From NCBI GenBank assembly GCA_002104895.1, contig MCFG01000284.1, positions 27,654 through 91,653 on the forward strand: a DNA stretch of 64,000 nucleotides, in the 5' to 3' direction. Below, in pieces: positions 49,659-63,327 of this stretch (position 1 is the stretch's first letter; each line of letters opens with the position of its first letter). Source of the stretch: Anaeromyces robustus. Its lineage: Eukaryota; Neocallimastigomycota; Neocallimastigomycetes; Neocallimastigales; Neocallimastigaceae. The notes under the pieces were generated by a model. That model saw only the letters and a program-made list of their open reading frames with translations. It was not told where the DNA came from and made no database searches. The translations under genes were made by a program, and so were the position numbers.

Positions 49659-50712
49659 TCTTTATATATATATACAGAATTTCTTTTACATTTAATATAT
49701 ATATATTTAAATATTTTAAAAATTTTTCTATTGTACTTTTTTATTTTGTAAATATATTAATATAACAATTTAAAAGTTTCTTGGTTTAATACAATATTAT
49801 ATATAAATTTTTAAATTTTGTAAATATATTAATATAATAATTTAAAAGTTTCTTGCTTTAATACAATATTTATTAAATTTTTAATAAGAGAAAAAGATTT
49901 TATATAATAAATCATGTAATTAATTTAAAAATTTTTATAATTTTTTATTGTCCCAAAACCTATTAAAAAATTTGAATATTTAATATTTAATTATTCATTT
50001 AAATTTTATTAATTTTAAAAAAAAAGTATAAATTTATTAATAATCTTTAAAATTAATAGAATTTTTATTATTTAATTAAATAAATTATGTCTCTTCATAT
50101 ATACCAAGAATAATTTAATAAAAATTAAAAAAATCTAAAAATCTATTTAATATTTAATATTAGTTTATTCATAATAAATGTATTATAATAATTAATATTA
50201 TTATTTTATTATATTTATATAACAATATAAATAAAAACTCTATAATTATAAAAATAAAACATATATAATGAATTTCTTCAAAACTACTAAAATTTTATGC
50301 TATAAAAAAAAATCTTCTAATAGCTTAATAAAATTCTTTATAGCTATTTCAACATTTTTACTTTCAAATTTTTGATTTTTAAAATATATTTAATATATAA
50401 TATAATTAATAATTATATATAATATTTATTAAAAAATAAAATTTAATAATTTTTACATGTATTTTAATTCATATATTTTTTGTATTGAATAAAAACTAAT
50501 ATTTTAACTTTTATTAATAGATTTTTTGTTGCAAAACAAAAAATATAAACATTAAATATTAAAGAATAATTTATATTAATGAAATAAAAAAAAATAAATA
50601 ATAAATATAATTTATTAAAAAAAAATAAGAAATAAAATAAACATATCTAAATTTGGAGATATTATAATTATAAATAAAAAAAAGAAAAAGAAACTAATAT
50701 TAAACTTTGTAA

Positions 50713-50743
<31 letters not shown>

Positions 50744-51561
50744 CATGATTAATTGTTTTTGTTTTTATAATATTAATTTATATTATATTTATTCTTTTTT
50801 GTGTATTATTAAAAAAATTTAACATAAATTCTTTTTAGTTTTAAAAATATAATTATAATTTCAAAATTAAATATTAAATTTTTTTTATTTATAAATATAT
50901 TTATTAGTAAATTAATAAATTAATATAATATTTTATAATAATTTATCAATAGTAAAAAAAAATTAATAATTAATTATTATAATTTTATTATTAATTATTT
51001 TTATTATTATTATTATTAATTATTATTATATATTAATATATGCTTTTAGAACTAAAAGCGTTATATTACCAAAATTTTAATTATTGAAATAATAATAACA
51101 AATAAAAACAAAAAAATAAAAGAAAAAAAAAACCCTGATTATTATCAGTAATTATTATACGCATTTAATTATTACTGATAATTCTAGATTTTAACCCAAA
51201 AAGATAATACCTAAAAGACAAATTTTTTTATTCATTCTTATTTTACTGCCATAGATATAATACCAAAAAGATATATATTCCTTATTGTACTGCATATAGA
51301 GAAAAAAAAATAAAAATATATTTTTATTTTTTATGATTAACAAGAACCCAAAAGAATTTTTTTCTTCTTTTTAAAGTAAAATTTTTAAAATGAAAAGAAA
51401 GAGACCTTTATCTTGTCCTTTTACTTTAAAAATATTTACTTAAATACTGTTATATTCAATTTATCAGATAATTGAATTTTAATAACCTTTTTTTTTCCTT
51501 CTTAACTTCTTTTTTCCTTCACTGTTATAATTTTTTTCATTATAATTCTTTTATATTTTCC
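49659..51561. other. Intergenic region
   Basis: A/T-rich. It contains a direct duplication of about 55 bp (49744-49870) on the promoter side of the secreted-protein gene and an inverted repeat at 51140-51183 (attatcagtaa and ttactgataat). Neither an ORF nor an RNA gene is supported. Confidence 0.6.
49744..49870. repeat. Direct repeat, ~55 bp, two copies
   Basis: The two copies start about 71 bp apart and share ttttgtaaatatattaatat and aatttaaaagtttcttg followed by tttaatacaatatt, differing at about two bases. They lie 90-210 bp upstream of the - strand start at 49658. Confidence 0.85.
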
Positions 51562-52596
51562 TTATTCTTCAATTTTTTCTTCTTCTTTCTTTTTCATAAT
51601 TTTTAAAATGGCTCTTTTAAATAAATTTTTACCTTTTCTTGGTTTTCTTGGTTCTATGATAACTACATCATCACTAAAGGTAACTGTCTTCTTAGTAGTA
51701 CTATTTGTTTTAAATATAGGTTTTGGAACGGTATAACTACTATTATTAGGATAATCTGTCAATTTATCTTTTTCTTTTTCAATTTCATCATTTTCAAGAT
51801 CATTTTCAAGATCACTATCATCACTTTCATCTTCTTCTTCTAACTCATTAAGATTCAATTTATCAATATCGTCTATGGTATCTATATTGATATTATTAAT
51901 TTCATCTATTATATCAGATATATCAATATTATTATCAGTATTATTGTTGTCATTATTTTCATTAGTATTGTCAGAATTACCATTAGAATTATTAGAAGAA
52001 TTATTAGAAGAATTACCAGAATTTTCTCCAGAATTATCACCAGTATCTTCAGCTTCATTAATATGATTATTATCTTCAAAACCATAATTTATATCATCAT
52101 TATTAGAAATTTTCGTTTTAAATTCTAATGATACAGTATTTATAGTATTTGTATTTGAAGAATAAATTAATGTACTTTCTGAAAATTGTCTTTTATTTTT
52201 AGATGTCTTTTTTAAACCTGAAATTTTATCAATATTTTCAATATCTTCCATAGAGAAGTAACCATCTTTCTTTAAATCACCTTCACTATCACTAGAATAT
52301 TCATTATCACTTTCATCATAATTTATAGATGAACCAGAACAAGTAGATTTTGATGATTTTGATGATTTTGATGATTTTATAGCAAAACTGTTATGACGAC
52401 TTTTCATAACAGAATCGGAATCAAATACAAATTTATTTTTATCCAAAAAATCTTTTTGAGTTGACCATGTAAAAAAACTTTTCTTAAATGAAAGTCTTCT
52501 TTTACATTCACTTTTTGTTAATTCATCAATAGGTAAATCATTTATGGGACTATGAAAATCAGGGTTTAAATTTGATGCTGATCTAAATAATGGCAT
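51562..52596 (-). CDS. Acidic, disordered Ser/Asn/Asp-rich protein with candidate PP1-docking motif
   Basis: 344 residues with no recognised domain. The N-terminus has a basic RRLSFKKSFFTWS patch (a possible basophilic-kinase site, RRLS). A Ser/Lys repeat (KSSKSSKSSKS) follows, then a long Asn/Asp/Glu-rich acidic middle (about 170-285). The C-terminus is strongly basic (KPRKGKNLFKRAILKIMKKK). Near residue 308, KTVTF followed by SDDVVII matches the RVxF-type consensus for protein phosphatase 1 docking, in the charged context typical of such sites. Predicted cytosolic or nuclear and largely disordered. Single exon; the start at 52596 is the only upstream ATG in frame. Function unknown; PP1 binding is inference from a short motif. 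Confidence 0.72.
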   Translation of the reverse strand: MPLFRSASNLNPDFHSPINDLPIDELTKSECKRRLSFKKSFFTWSTQKDFLDKNKFVFDSDSVMKSRHNSFAIKSSKSSKSSKSTCSGSSINYDESDNEYSSDSEGDLKKDGYFSMEDIENIDKISGLKKTSKNKRQFSESTLIYSSNTNTINTVSLEFKTKISNNDDINYGFEDNNHINEAEDTGDNSGENSGNSSNNSSNNSNGNSDNTNENNDNNNTDNNIDISDIIDEINNINIDTIDDIDKLNLNELEEEDESDDSDLENDLENDEIEKEKDKLTDYPNNSSYTVPKPIFKTNSTTKKTVTFSDDVVIIEPRKPRKGKNLFKRAILKIMKKKEEEKIEE

Positions 52597-52774
52597 TATA
52601 TTATGTTTTTTTTTCTTTTTTTTTTTATTATTATTAATCTAAAGAAAAATAAACTATAATGCTTTTTTTCTTTACTATTTACTTTCTGTTACTTTTATTA
52701 TTCTTTTTGTATAAATATTAGCTAATTATATAAGTTGGTTGTAATTTTTTAAAATCATGCTTTTCTGATTTCAT

Positions 52775-52809
<35 letters not shown>

Positions 52810-53324
52810 TATACTCTTTTATTATGTTCTTTTTTTTATTTTGTTTTGCTTTTTTGTATTTTTTTTTTAAAAATTTTTATTTTATTATTTTTTTCTTTAA
52901 TTTTTTATTTTATTTTATTATTTTATATTTTATTATTGTATTTTAATTTTTTATTTAACTTTTTTATATATTTTAGTTATTTATTTTTTTTTATTATTAT
53001 TTAGAAAAAAAAATTTTTTTTTGCTCTTCAGTGGGAGAAAATATTAATTTTAATATTTCTTTTTTTAATTTATATTAATATCTTAGTTACATTATTCATT
53101 TATCATATTTATTATTATATAATAATTATATATATAATATATATATATAAAAAAAAAAAAGAAAAAATTTAAAAATTTTAAAAAAAACTAGTAATATTTA
53201 TATTTTTATGAACATTAAGAGTTATAATAAGCATATTAAAAAAAAAAAAAAAGATCATTCTTTAAACCTTATCTTATATCATAGTAGAAAATAAAAAAAT
53301 CAATTATTATTAAACGATAAGGTT

Positions 53325-53359
<35 letters not shown>

Positions 53360-53852
53360 TTTTTTTATTTACATATTTATTTTTAAAATAGAAATATTAA
53401 GTATTAGTGAATTTAAAAATTAATATAAATATTTAATAATTTATATTATATGATATTTATAATAAATTACTTACTAAAAAAAAATTACTACGTATATCTA
53501 CGTTTTCTTCAACAGATTGTTCTTAATACAATTATAAAAATATAATAATTATTAGTAATATTATTAATAATTTATTATTAAAATATATAATTGTTAGTAA
53601 TATTATTAATAATTTATTATTAAAATTTAATACAATTATTATTAATAATATTATAAATTTTGATATAATATTATTACTAATTATTATTAATTTAATTAAT
53701 TAATATTATAATTAAATACTTATTTTATTTTATTTATTTTATTTATTTATTTATTTATTATTATTATTATTATAATTATTATTATTATTATTATTATAAT
53801 TATTATTATTATTATTATTATTATAATTATTATTATTATTATTATTATTATA

Positions 53853-53888
<36 letters not shown>

Positions 53889-56234
53889 ATTATTATTATT
53901 ATTATTGACTAATTAAAATTTAATATTATTAATGAAAAAAAAAAAACATTTATATTGTTTTAAAATATTAATTTAGATGTCACGTCCTTTCACATTTATT
54001 CAACAACTGATAAAAATAATTATAACTAAATAAAATAATTAAATCCAGTAAAAAAATAATTATAATTAAAAGAATAATATAAAACAAAAAAAAAAAAGTA
54101 ATATAAAATTTAAAACAATATAAATATAATAAAAAAAATAAAGAAATATAAAAAATTATAAATAAAGCCAATTTGGTAAAAAACCAATGACTACAATACA
54201 TTATAATATATGATATATGATAGTTATATATCAGTTATAATCTATTTGAATAATGTATATTATTATTAATATATTTATATGATTTAGTTTATTAAGATAT
54301 TAAGAATAAAAAGTATATATAAAAATAGTATCAAATCTATTAATTATATAGTTGTAACTGTAATGTTGTAATATTACCAATTACGTAACAACTTTATTAA
54401 GAAATTTAAATATTTTTTTTTTCATAAAAAGTTAATATGAATCTATTTTTATATATTTTTATTATTTTCTTTAGGTTTATATATTTATTAATAAGATAAA
54501 AATATATAATAAAATTTCATGTGAACCTTAAGATTTATAAATATTTTATTTATATTTTAGACTTTATAAATTTTAATTAAAACAATTTATGATTTAAAAT
54601 TTTATAAATGTTTTACATTTTTTTTTAATTAAAAAAAAAGGAATAATTAATATCAAATTTATAAATTTTAATTTAAAAAAAAATTGTTTATTTTTACAGT
54701 TGTATAATTATTTGTAAATATTAACATAAACAAATAAACACAATAAATAAATAAATAAATTAATAAATATTATTTATAAATAGTATAATTTTTTCGTATC
54801 TCTTATAAATAAAAATAAATATTATAAATTCTTAAGGTTAATTATTGACAAAATTTTTGTAATATTTATTGATATAATCAATACTATAATAAAATATTAC
54901 AGAGTATATCATTAATAATATAGATATTTATAAAATTAAAGTTATAGGAAGATTAAATAGAATATTATATTAAGGTTATTGTTAAACTAAATATTTTAAA
55001 ATTTTTAATGTATTTACATTCTTATATATATAAACATATAACATATATAATTAAAACTTTTAAATATATATAAATGTGAAAAAAATGAATATATATACTA
55101 ATTTAAAAGTCATAATAATAAATTACAGGAATAAATTAATAATACTTAATAAGAAAAATCAAAAATATTAATAATAAAAATTTTTGCATAAGAATATTGA
55201 TTATCATATAAAATGGTACAATTATAATTTTATATTATTATATTGCCATCATAAAAATTTTAAATAAAAAAATAATAATAATAATAATACAAGATATTAG
55301 AAATTTTAATTAATATTTTTTATGCATTTAAATTATATGTAAATTGTTATATTTAAAAGTAATTTTGATTATTTATTTTTAAATATTTATACTAGGATTA
55401 CAATGATTAAAGAAAAATGAAAATTATAAATTTAAATTGATAATTATAAACACTATATAAAATTATATTCTATGTCCCCAAAATTACATTACATAATTTT
55501 TTTTTTGGTAATTTTATATATAAAATTCATTTTTTTAAAAAAAAAAAAAAGAATATAAAGTATTAAATAATACATATAATATAATAAATTTTAAAATAAA
55601 TAATAAGCCTACTTCTATTTAAAATTTTCTAATCTTATTATCAAATAGATTATATAGATATATCATTTTGGAAAATACAGAAAATTTCAAAAGAAAAAAA
55701 ATATGAAATAGAAGTATTTATATTAAAAATGATTATTAATATATACAAATATTTATCTAATTTATATAATAATTGGCTTATTTATTATTTTACTATAGAT
55801 TAACATAAATAATAATTTTTAATATAAAATAAAAATTTAAAATATTATAAAACAATTATATAACATGTTAGCAAGAATAAATTATAATTTGATATAGCAC
55901 ATGATCGAAGGAATGAAAAAAAATCTAATATAGAACATGATAATATAGATTAGATAACTTGTATAATAATTATTATATGAGAAACTTTTTTAAGTTTTAT
56001 ATAAATATGGTGCTAATTGTATCACAATATAGATAGAATTTTTATTATTATTTAAAACTAATGTTTTAAAAAAATATATTATATATAATATATTTTTTTT
56101 AATATATTATATATAATAAATTTAAACATTTTTAAAATTTTTAAATTTAATCATAGTTTTTCTTTTTAAATTAAAATTGATTTAATAATATACTAATATA
56201 AAAATATAATTGTAATATATTAAATGACAAAAAA

Positions 56235-56265
<31 letters not shown>

Positions 56266-56400
56266 ATATTAATATAAAATAAATTACAAAAAAAATTATA
56301 AAATATAAATATAATTCATAAAATTAAGTATTTCTAAATAATATAAATATATATAATATATTTTTTATTTACTATTCACAAACTCTTTATACTATTATTT
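52597..56400. other. Gene-free AT-rich region with simple repeats
   Basis: Starts with T-rich sequence (T41-type run at 52776-52817), the probable promoter side of the 51562-52596 gene. Repeats seen: TTTA array (53328-53362), a tandem duplication of about 56 bp (about 53550-53635, attgttagtaatattattaa with aatttattattaaaa) and an ATT/ATAATT minisatellite (53755-53907). The open frame at 53980-54201 (-) is low complexity and rejected. Nothing else is recognised. Confidence 0.6.
53755..53907. repeat. (TTA)n minisatellite punctuated by TAA
   Basis: TTA runs of growing length are separated at intervals by a single ATAATT variant, giving a higher-order tandem repeat rather than a plain microsatellite. 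Confidence 0.85.
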
Positions 56401-56855
56401 TTAGTTTTTAATATTATTTGATTAATGATATTATTTTTGTAAATTCATAAAGAATTTAATATTAGTTATTCCTATCTTTTTCGTACGTTATATTTTCATA
56501 TATATTTTAATAATAATAATTTATTTTAATTAAAGAAAAACTAAATCACTCAAGTATAAATTATTTTATTTATTTTAATAATTTTATTAGTTTTAATTCG
56601 AAAAATGAAAATAAACTTTTCTCTTATTATTAATTTTTAATAATCCACATATTATTATATATACCAAGGTTATTTATTCTTTATATTGTTATTTTTGATT
56701 TTAATTCTAATGTTGATTAGTGATACTATTTTTTGTTAATTTATTAAAAATTTAATAATATTTATTCTCTTTTTCTTTTCTTTTAATATTATACAATTGA
56801 ATATTGAAATTGAAATATTAATTTTTCAATTATATTATATTTGAAATTTGTTTTA

Positions 56856-57711
56856 GTATCTTCATATTTGGTTATTAATTTTTAGTATTTCTTCGGAATT
56901 GCTTATTATTTCTTAAATTATTTATGACATATTTATGTTTTTCGTTGTGTTTTTTTATATATAATTCTAATTACCATTATTCAAATATCTATTAATATAT
57001 AAGATATATATAAAATTTTGATTTCAATCTTGGATTTTTTAATATTAAAAAAAAAGAAAAAAAAATAACTATTATTAAATTTTTAATAAATTAACAAAAA
57101 TAGTATCACAAATCAAAATAAAAATAAAAATCAAAAATAATAATATACAGTATAAATAATTTTAGTTTGTGTAATAGTAAATAAAAAATAATAAAAAAAG
57201 TTTATTAATAATTATATATATTATGATTAAAAAAATGTAGACAATTTATATTTGATTTTATAATTATTTATTTGCCAATTAATGCATATAATTATTTAAA
57301 TAAATAAAATTAACTTTTTTTTATTTTTTTTATTATTTATTTCTAATGACATAATATATATATATAAATATAAATATTATGTCATTAGAATTGGAGCATC
57401 TAATCTTCTGCAATCATCCTATGGAGTACGGAAAATACCCCATAGTCAGTGATTCTATTTTTGTTAATCTAATAAGAATTTTATAATAATTATTCCCTTT
57501 TCTTTTTCTTTTAATATAAAAAAATCTAAGAGTGAAATCAAGATTATTTGTATATATATTAATAGATATTTAAAAAAAGATAATTAAAATCATAAAAATA
57601 AAAATACAATAAAAAACATATATAAATATGTCAAAAATATTTTAAATATATTAAAGAAGAAATAAGTAATTCCAAAGAAAAATTAAAAAGCAATAACCAA
57701 TATGAAGATAC
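56856..57711. mobile_element. Best-delimited fold-back element, ~856 bp with ~250-bp TIRs
   Basis: The left arm (about 56856-57105) reads gtatcttcatatttggttat, then ttccgaag-like sequence, gacatatttatgtttttcgttgtg, caatcttggatttttt and attaacaaaaatagtatcac. The right arm (about 57451-57711) contains the same modules inverted and in reverse order, ending ataaccaatatgaagatac. The interior carries a small palindrome (taatgacataatat...atattatgtcatta, 57343-57387) and a less AT-rich core (57388-57450). Boundaries are approximate and no target-site duplication was confirmed. Confidence 0.7.
57388..57468 (+). repeat. Less AT-rich core of fold-back family, copy 1
   Basis: Contains attggagcatctaatcttct and ctatggagtacggaaaatac followed by cccatagtcagtgat. 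It is the + sense copy next to the tgacataatat palindrome. Confidence 0.8.
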
Positions 57712-58196
57712 ATATATATATAAATCTTGATTTCAATCTTGGATTTCTTAATATTAAAAAAAAAGACAAAGGAATAACTAATATTAAATTCTTAATAAAT
57801 TAACAAAAATAGTATTACTAATCAAAATTAGAATAATAATATAAAGTGTAAATAATTTTTGTTTGTGTAATAGTAAATAAATAAATAATAAAAGATAATA
57901 TAAAAAAAGAATATTATATTTATTTTAATAATTCTATGTATTATAATTAAAAAGGTAAATAATTTATATTTGAGTTTATAATTATTTATTTGTCAATTAT
58001 TACATAAACTAAAGTTATTTAACACTGCATATTATTATTTTTGATTTTAATTCTTATTTTGATTAGTGATACTATTTTTGTTACTTTATTAAGAATTTTA
58101 TATTAATTAATCCTTTTTCTTTTTTTTAACATAACAAGATATCCAAGATTTAAATATAAATTATCTACATTTTTCTAATTTTGATTAGTGATTATT

Positions 58197-58227
<31 letters not shown>

Positions 58228-58400
58228 GGAATAACTATTATTAAATTCTAAATGAATTAATATTATAAAATTGAAGTTTAGAATTTTAGATATATACTTT
58301 ACATATTGTAATAATAATTAATATATAGAGAAAAAACTAATACATATATACTACATTATTAGAAATAAGAGAATATAAAAGTTTATTTTTTATTATAATA

Positions 58401-58604
58401 TTTTATTGTTTTTATTATAATAATTTTATTATTTTTATCAAGAAAAATAGTAATCAAGAGATTTTAGTATATTCTGGTTTTTTTCTTCTTTACATGTTAT
58501 TTACTATTATTTAAATATATATAAAATATAATGTAATTAAAAATGGGAATAATTATTATTAGATTATTAATAAATTAACAAAAATAGTATCACAAATCAA
58601 AATA
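58401..58604. repeat. 204-bp segment identical to 59493-59696, copy 1
   Basis: Base-for-base identical with the segment 1092 bp downstream, including gattttagtatattctggtt and ttcttctttacatgttattt. Sequence upstream of the identical block is recognisably related but has indels. Confidence 0.9.
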
Positions 58605-59492
58605 AGAATTAAAATCAAAAATAATAATATACAATATAAATAATTTTAATTTGTGTAATAGTAAATAAATAAATAATATAAACTTTTTTTGAATATTTTT
58701 TATTACTGATTTATTTACTATTACACAAATTAAAATTATTCACATTTTATATTATTATTCTAATTTTGATTAGTGATACTATTTTTGTTAATTCATTAGG
58801 AATTTAATAATAGTGATTCCTTTTTTTTTTTAATATTATATAATTGAAGATTGAAATTAAGATAGTATTTTTAAATGATATCATATTTAGTTATTAGATT
58901 TTTGTTTTTTTTTTCTTTGAATTGCTTATTTCTTCTTTGATATATTTAAATTATTTTTGACATATTTATATATATATTTTTCTTTTTCTTTTTATTTATA
59001 TGATTTTAATTAATATTTTCAAATATCTATTAATATTAAAGAAATATATATATATTATATAATATCTTTATTTAGATCTTGGATGTCTTGTTATGTTTAT
59101 AAAATAAGAAAAAGGAATAATTTATATTAATTTTTTAATAAATTAATAAAAATAGTATCAATAATCAAAATTAAAACAATAAATAATAATTATATAAGTA
59201 TACTTTAATTTGTATAATAATTGGTAAATAAGTATAAATTCAAGTATAAATTGTCTACATTTTACTATTTTTGATTAGTTACTATTTTTGTTAAAAAAAA
59301 AGAGAAAGAGAATAATTATTATTAAATTCTCAATCGATCAACATTATAAAATTGGAGATTAAAATTTAAGATATATATTTTACATATTTGAAAATAATAA
59401 TTAATATATAAAGAAAAAACTTATACATATATACTACATTATTAGAAATAAATAATAAGAAAATAAAAAAGTTTATTTTTTTATTATAATAG

Positions 59493-59696
59493 TTTTATTG
59501 TTTTTATTATAATAATTTTATTATTTTTATCAAGAAAAATAGTAATCAAGAGATTTTAGTATATTCTGGTTTTTTTCTTCTTTACATGTTATTTACTATT
59601 ATTTAAATATATATAAAATATAATGTAATTAAAAATGGGAATAATTATTATTAGATTATTAATAAATTAACAAAAATAGTATCACAAATCAAAATA
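59493..59696. repeat. 204-bp segment identical to 58401-58604, copy 2
   Basis: Second copy of the exact 204-bp duplication, in the same orientation. The divergence of its flanks suggests recent local duplication or gene conversion inside the older repeat nest. Confidence 0.9.
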
Positions 59697-60298
59697 ATAA
59701 TTAAAATAAAAAATAATAAATTAACAAAAATAGTTATCACTAATCAAAATTAGGATAATAATATTAAGTGTAAATAATTTTAGTTCGTGTAATAGTAAAT
59801 AAATAAATAATAAAAAATAATAAAAAAAGTTTTATAAATAAATAAATAATAAAAAATAATAAAAAAAGTTTTATAAATAAATAAATAATAAAAAAAGTTT
59901 TATAAATAAATAAATAATAAAAAATAATAAAAAAAAGTTTATGTTATTTACTAATACACAAACTAAAATTATTTATATTGTATATTATTAAGAATTTAAT
60001 ATTAGTTATTCCCTTGTCTTATTTTTTTAACATTAAGAAATCCAAGATTGAAATCAAGATTTTTAATCATAATATATATATATTATGATTAAATAAATGT
60101 AGACAATTTTTATTTTATTTTATAATTATTTATTTGTCAATTAATACTACTTTATTTGTTTTAATAATTATAATTTATATTTGATTTTTTAATTATTTAT
60201 TTGCTAATTAATACTTATAATTATTAAAATAAATAAAATTAACTTTTTTTTATTATTTTTTATTATTTATTACTAATGACATAATATATATATAAATA

Positions 60299-60390
60299 TT
60301 ATATCATCAGAATTGGAACACCAAATCCTCTGCAATAATTCCATGGAGTACCAAAACTACCCATGGTCAGTGATACTATTTTTGTTAATA
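60299..60390 (+). repeat. Less AT-rich core of fold-back family, copy 2
   Basis: Contains attggaacaccaaatcctct, ccatggagtaccaaaactac and ccatggtcagtgatactatt. Same order as copy 1 and flanked by the same inverted-arm sequence on the right. Confidence 0.8.
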
Positions 60391-62465
60391 TATTAAGAAT
60401 TTAATAATAATTATTCCCTTTTATTTTTTTTAATATAAAGAAATCCAAGATTGAAATCAAGATTATATATATACATATTAATAGATATTTGAAAAAAAAT
60501 AATTAAAATCATATAAATTATAACACAACGAAAAACATATATAATTTAAATATATATTCAAGAAGAAATTAACAATTCCAGAGAAAGATTAAAAAGCAAT
60601 AACCAATATGAATATATATAAATATAAATCTTGAATTTAATTTTAGATTTCTTAATATTAAAAAAATATGACAAGGGAATAACTAATATTAAATTCTTAA
60701 AAATTAACAAAAATAGTTATCACTAAACAAAATTAGGATAATAATATATAAAGTGTAAATAATTTTAGTTTGTGTAATAGTAAATAAACAAATAATAAAA
60801 AATAATAAAAAATAATACAAAAAAAGTATATTATATTTATTTTAATAATTCTATATACTATGATTAGAAAAATGTAGACAATTTATATTTGAATTTTCAC
60901 TTATTTGTCAATTATGCAATATAAAAAAAAAAAAGATAAAGGAATAACTAATATTAAATTCCTAATGAATTAACAAAAATAGTATCACAAATCAAAATTA
61001 GAATAAAATGTAAATAATTTTAATTTATGAAATAAATAATAAAAAATAATAAAATTATAATAATTATATATATTATGATTAAAAAAAATGTAGACAATTA
61101 TATTTGAATTTATATTTATTTATTACATAAACTAAAGTTACTCTTTATATTATTATTATTGATTTTTATTCCAAATTTTGATTAGTTACTATTTCTAATA
61201 AAAAAATGAAAAAGGGAATAACTATTATTAAATTCGTAATAGATCAACATTATAAAATTGGAGATTAAAATTATGATATATATTTTACAGATTAAAAAAA
61301 TGTAAACAATTTATATTTGATACTTTATTTAATTTTTTTAATTCGTATGTTATTTATTTATTTATTATTAAGTAAATATATATATTATAATGTAATTAAA
61401 AATGGGAATAACTAATATTAAATTCTTAATAAATTAACAAAAATAGTATAACTAATCAAATTAGGATAATAATATAAAGTCTAAATAATTTTAGTTTGTG
61501 TAATAGTAAATAAATAAATAATAATAAATAATAAAAAATATTAAAAAATAATATAAAGAGTATATTATATTTATTTTAATAATTCTATATATTGATTAGA
61601 AAAATGTAGACAATTAATATTTGAGTTTATACTTATTTGTCAATTATACAATATTAAAAAAAGATAAAGGAATAACTATTATTAAATTTCTAATGAATTA
61701 ACAAAAATAGTATCACTAATCAAAATTAAAATAATAATATAAAGTGTAAATAACTTTAGTTTGTGTAATAGTAAATAAATAAATAATAAAAAATAATAAA
61801 AAAAGTTAATTTTATTTATTTTAATAATTATAAGTATTAATTAGCAAATAATTAATTATAAAATCAAATAATTAAATTGTCTACATTTTTTTAATCATAA
61901 TATATATATATATTATGATTAAAATCTTGGATTTCTTAATGTTAAAAAAAAAAATAAAGGAATAACTAATATTAAATTCCTAATGAATTAACAAAAATAG
62001 TATCAACTAATCAAAATTAGAATAATATAAAATGTAAATAATTCTATTTTGTGTAATAGTAAATAAATAAATAACAAAAAATAATAAAAAATAATATAAA
62101 ATAATATATAAAAAAGTATATTATATTTATTTTAATAATTCTATACATTATGATTAAAAAAATGTAGACAGTTTATATTTTAGTTTATAATAAATTAAAC
62201 TAACTTAATATTTAAGAAATATATATATATAAATTATATAAAATATCTTTATTTAAATTTTGGATAATCTTGTTATGTTATAAAAAAAGAAAAAGGAATA
62301 AATAATTAATATTAAATTTTTAATAAGTTAACAAAAATAGTATCTCTAATTAAATGTTATATTGTTATAAATATAAAATAAAGAATTAAATACTTAAGTT
62401 GATTTCTTTATGTTTAAATAAAAAGAAAAGGGAATAATTATTATTAAATTAAATTCTTAATTGAT

Positions 62466-62560
62466 TAACAAAAATGGTATCACTGACCATGGTGTTGTTT
62501 CGGTGTTCCCATGGAATTATTGTAGAGGATTTGATACTCCAATTCTAATAAAATAATATA
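62466..62560 (-). repeat. Less AT-rich core of fold-back family, copy 3 (inverted)
   Basis: Reverse-oriented relative to copies 1 and 2: atggtatcactgaccatggt, gttcccatggaattattgta and gaggatttgatactccaatt. Confidence 0.8.
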
Positions 62561-63327
62561 TATATATAATGTCATTATAAATAAAAATAAAAAATAATAA
62601 AAAAAGTATATTGTATTTATTTTAACAATTCTATATATTATGATTAGAAAAATGTAGACAATTTATATATGAGTTTATACTTATTTGTCAATTATTCAAT
62701 ATTAAATAAAAAATAAGATAAAGGAATAACTAATATTAAATTCCTAACAAAAATAGTATCACTAATCAAAATTAAAATAATAATATAAAGTGTAAATAAT
62801 TTTAATTTGTGTAATAGTAGGTAAATAAATAATAAAAAATAATATAAAAAGTTTATTAATAATTATATATATTATAATTAGAAAAATGTAGACAATTTAT
62901 ATATGAGTTTATACTTATTTGTCAATTATACAATATTAAAAAATAAAGATAAAGGAATAACTATTATTAAATTCGTAATGAATTAGCAAAAATAGTATCA
63001 CTAATCAAAATTAAAATAATAATATAAAGTGTAAATAATTTTTGTTTGTGTAATAGTAGGTAAATAAATAATAAAAAATAAAATAAAAAAAGTATATTGT
63101 ATTCATTTTAACAATTCTATATATTATGATTAGAAAAATGTAAACAATTAAATATAAATTGTCTGCATTTTTCTATATTTGAGTTTATAATTATTCATTT
63201 GCCAATTAATTTTCTTAAAGAAGAAATAACCAATTCCAAAGTAAAACTAAAAATAATAACCAATATATAAGTATATATATAAAATCTTAATTTCAAGGGA
63301 ATAATTAATATTAAATGCTTAATAAAT

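Noticed and set aside
51140-51183. Inverted repeat as a transcription terminator
   Set aside because: Hairpin terminators are not used by RNA polymerase II, and it lies about 380 bp beyond the stop codon of the - strand gene; kept only as an inverted repeat in the intergenic note.
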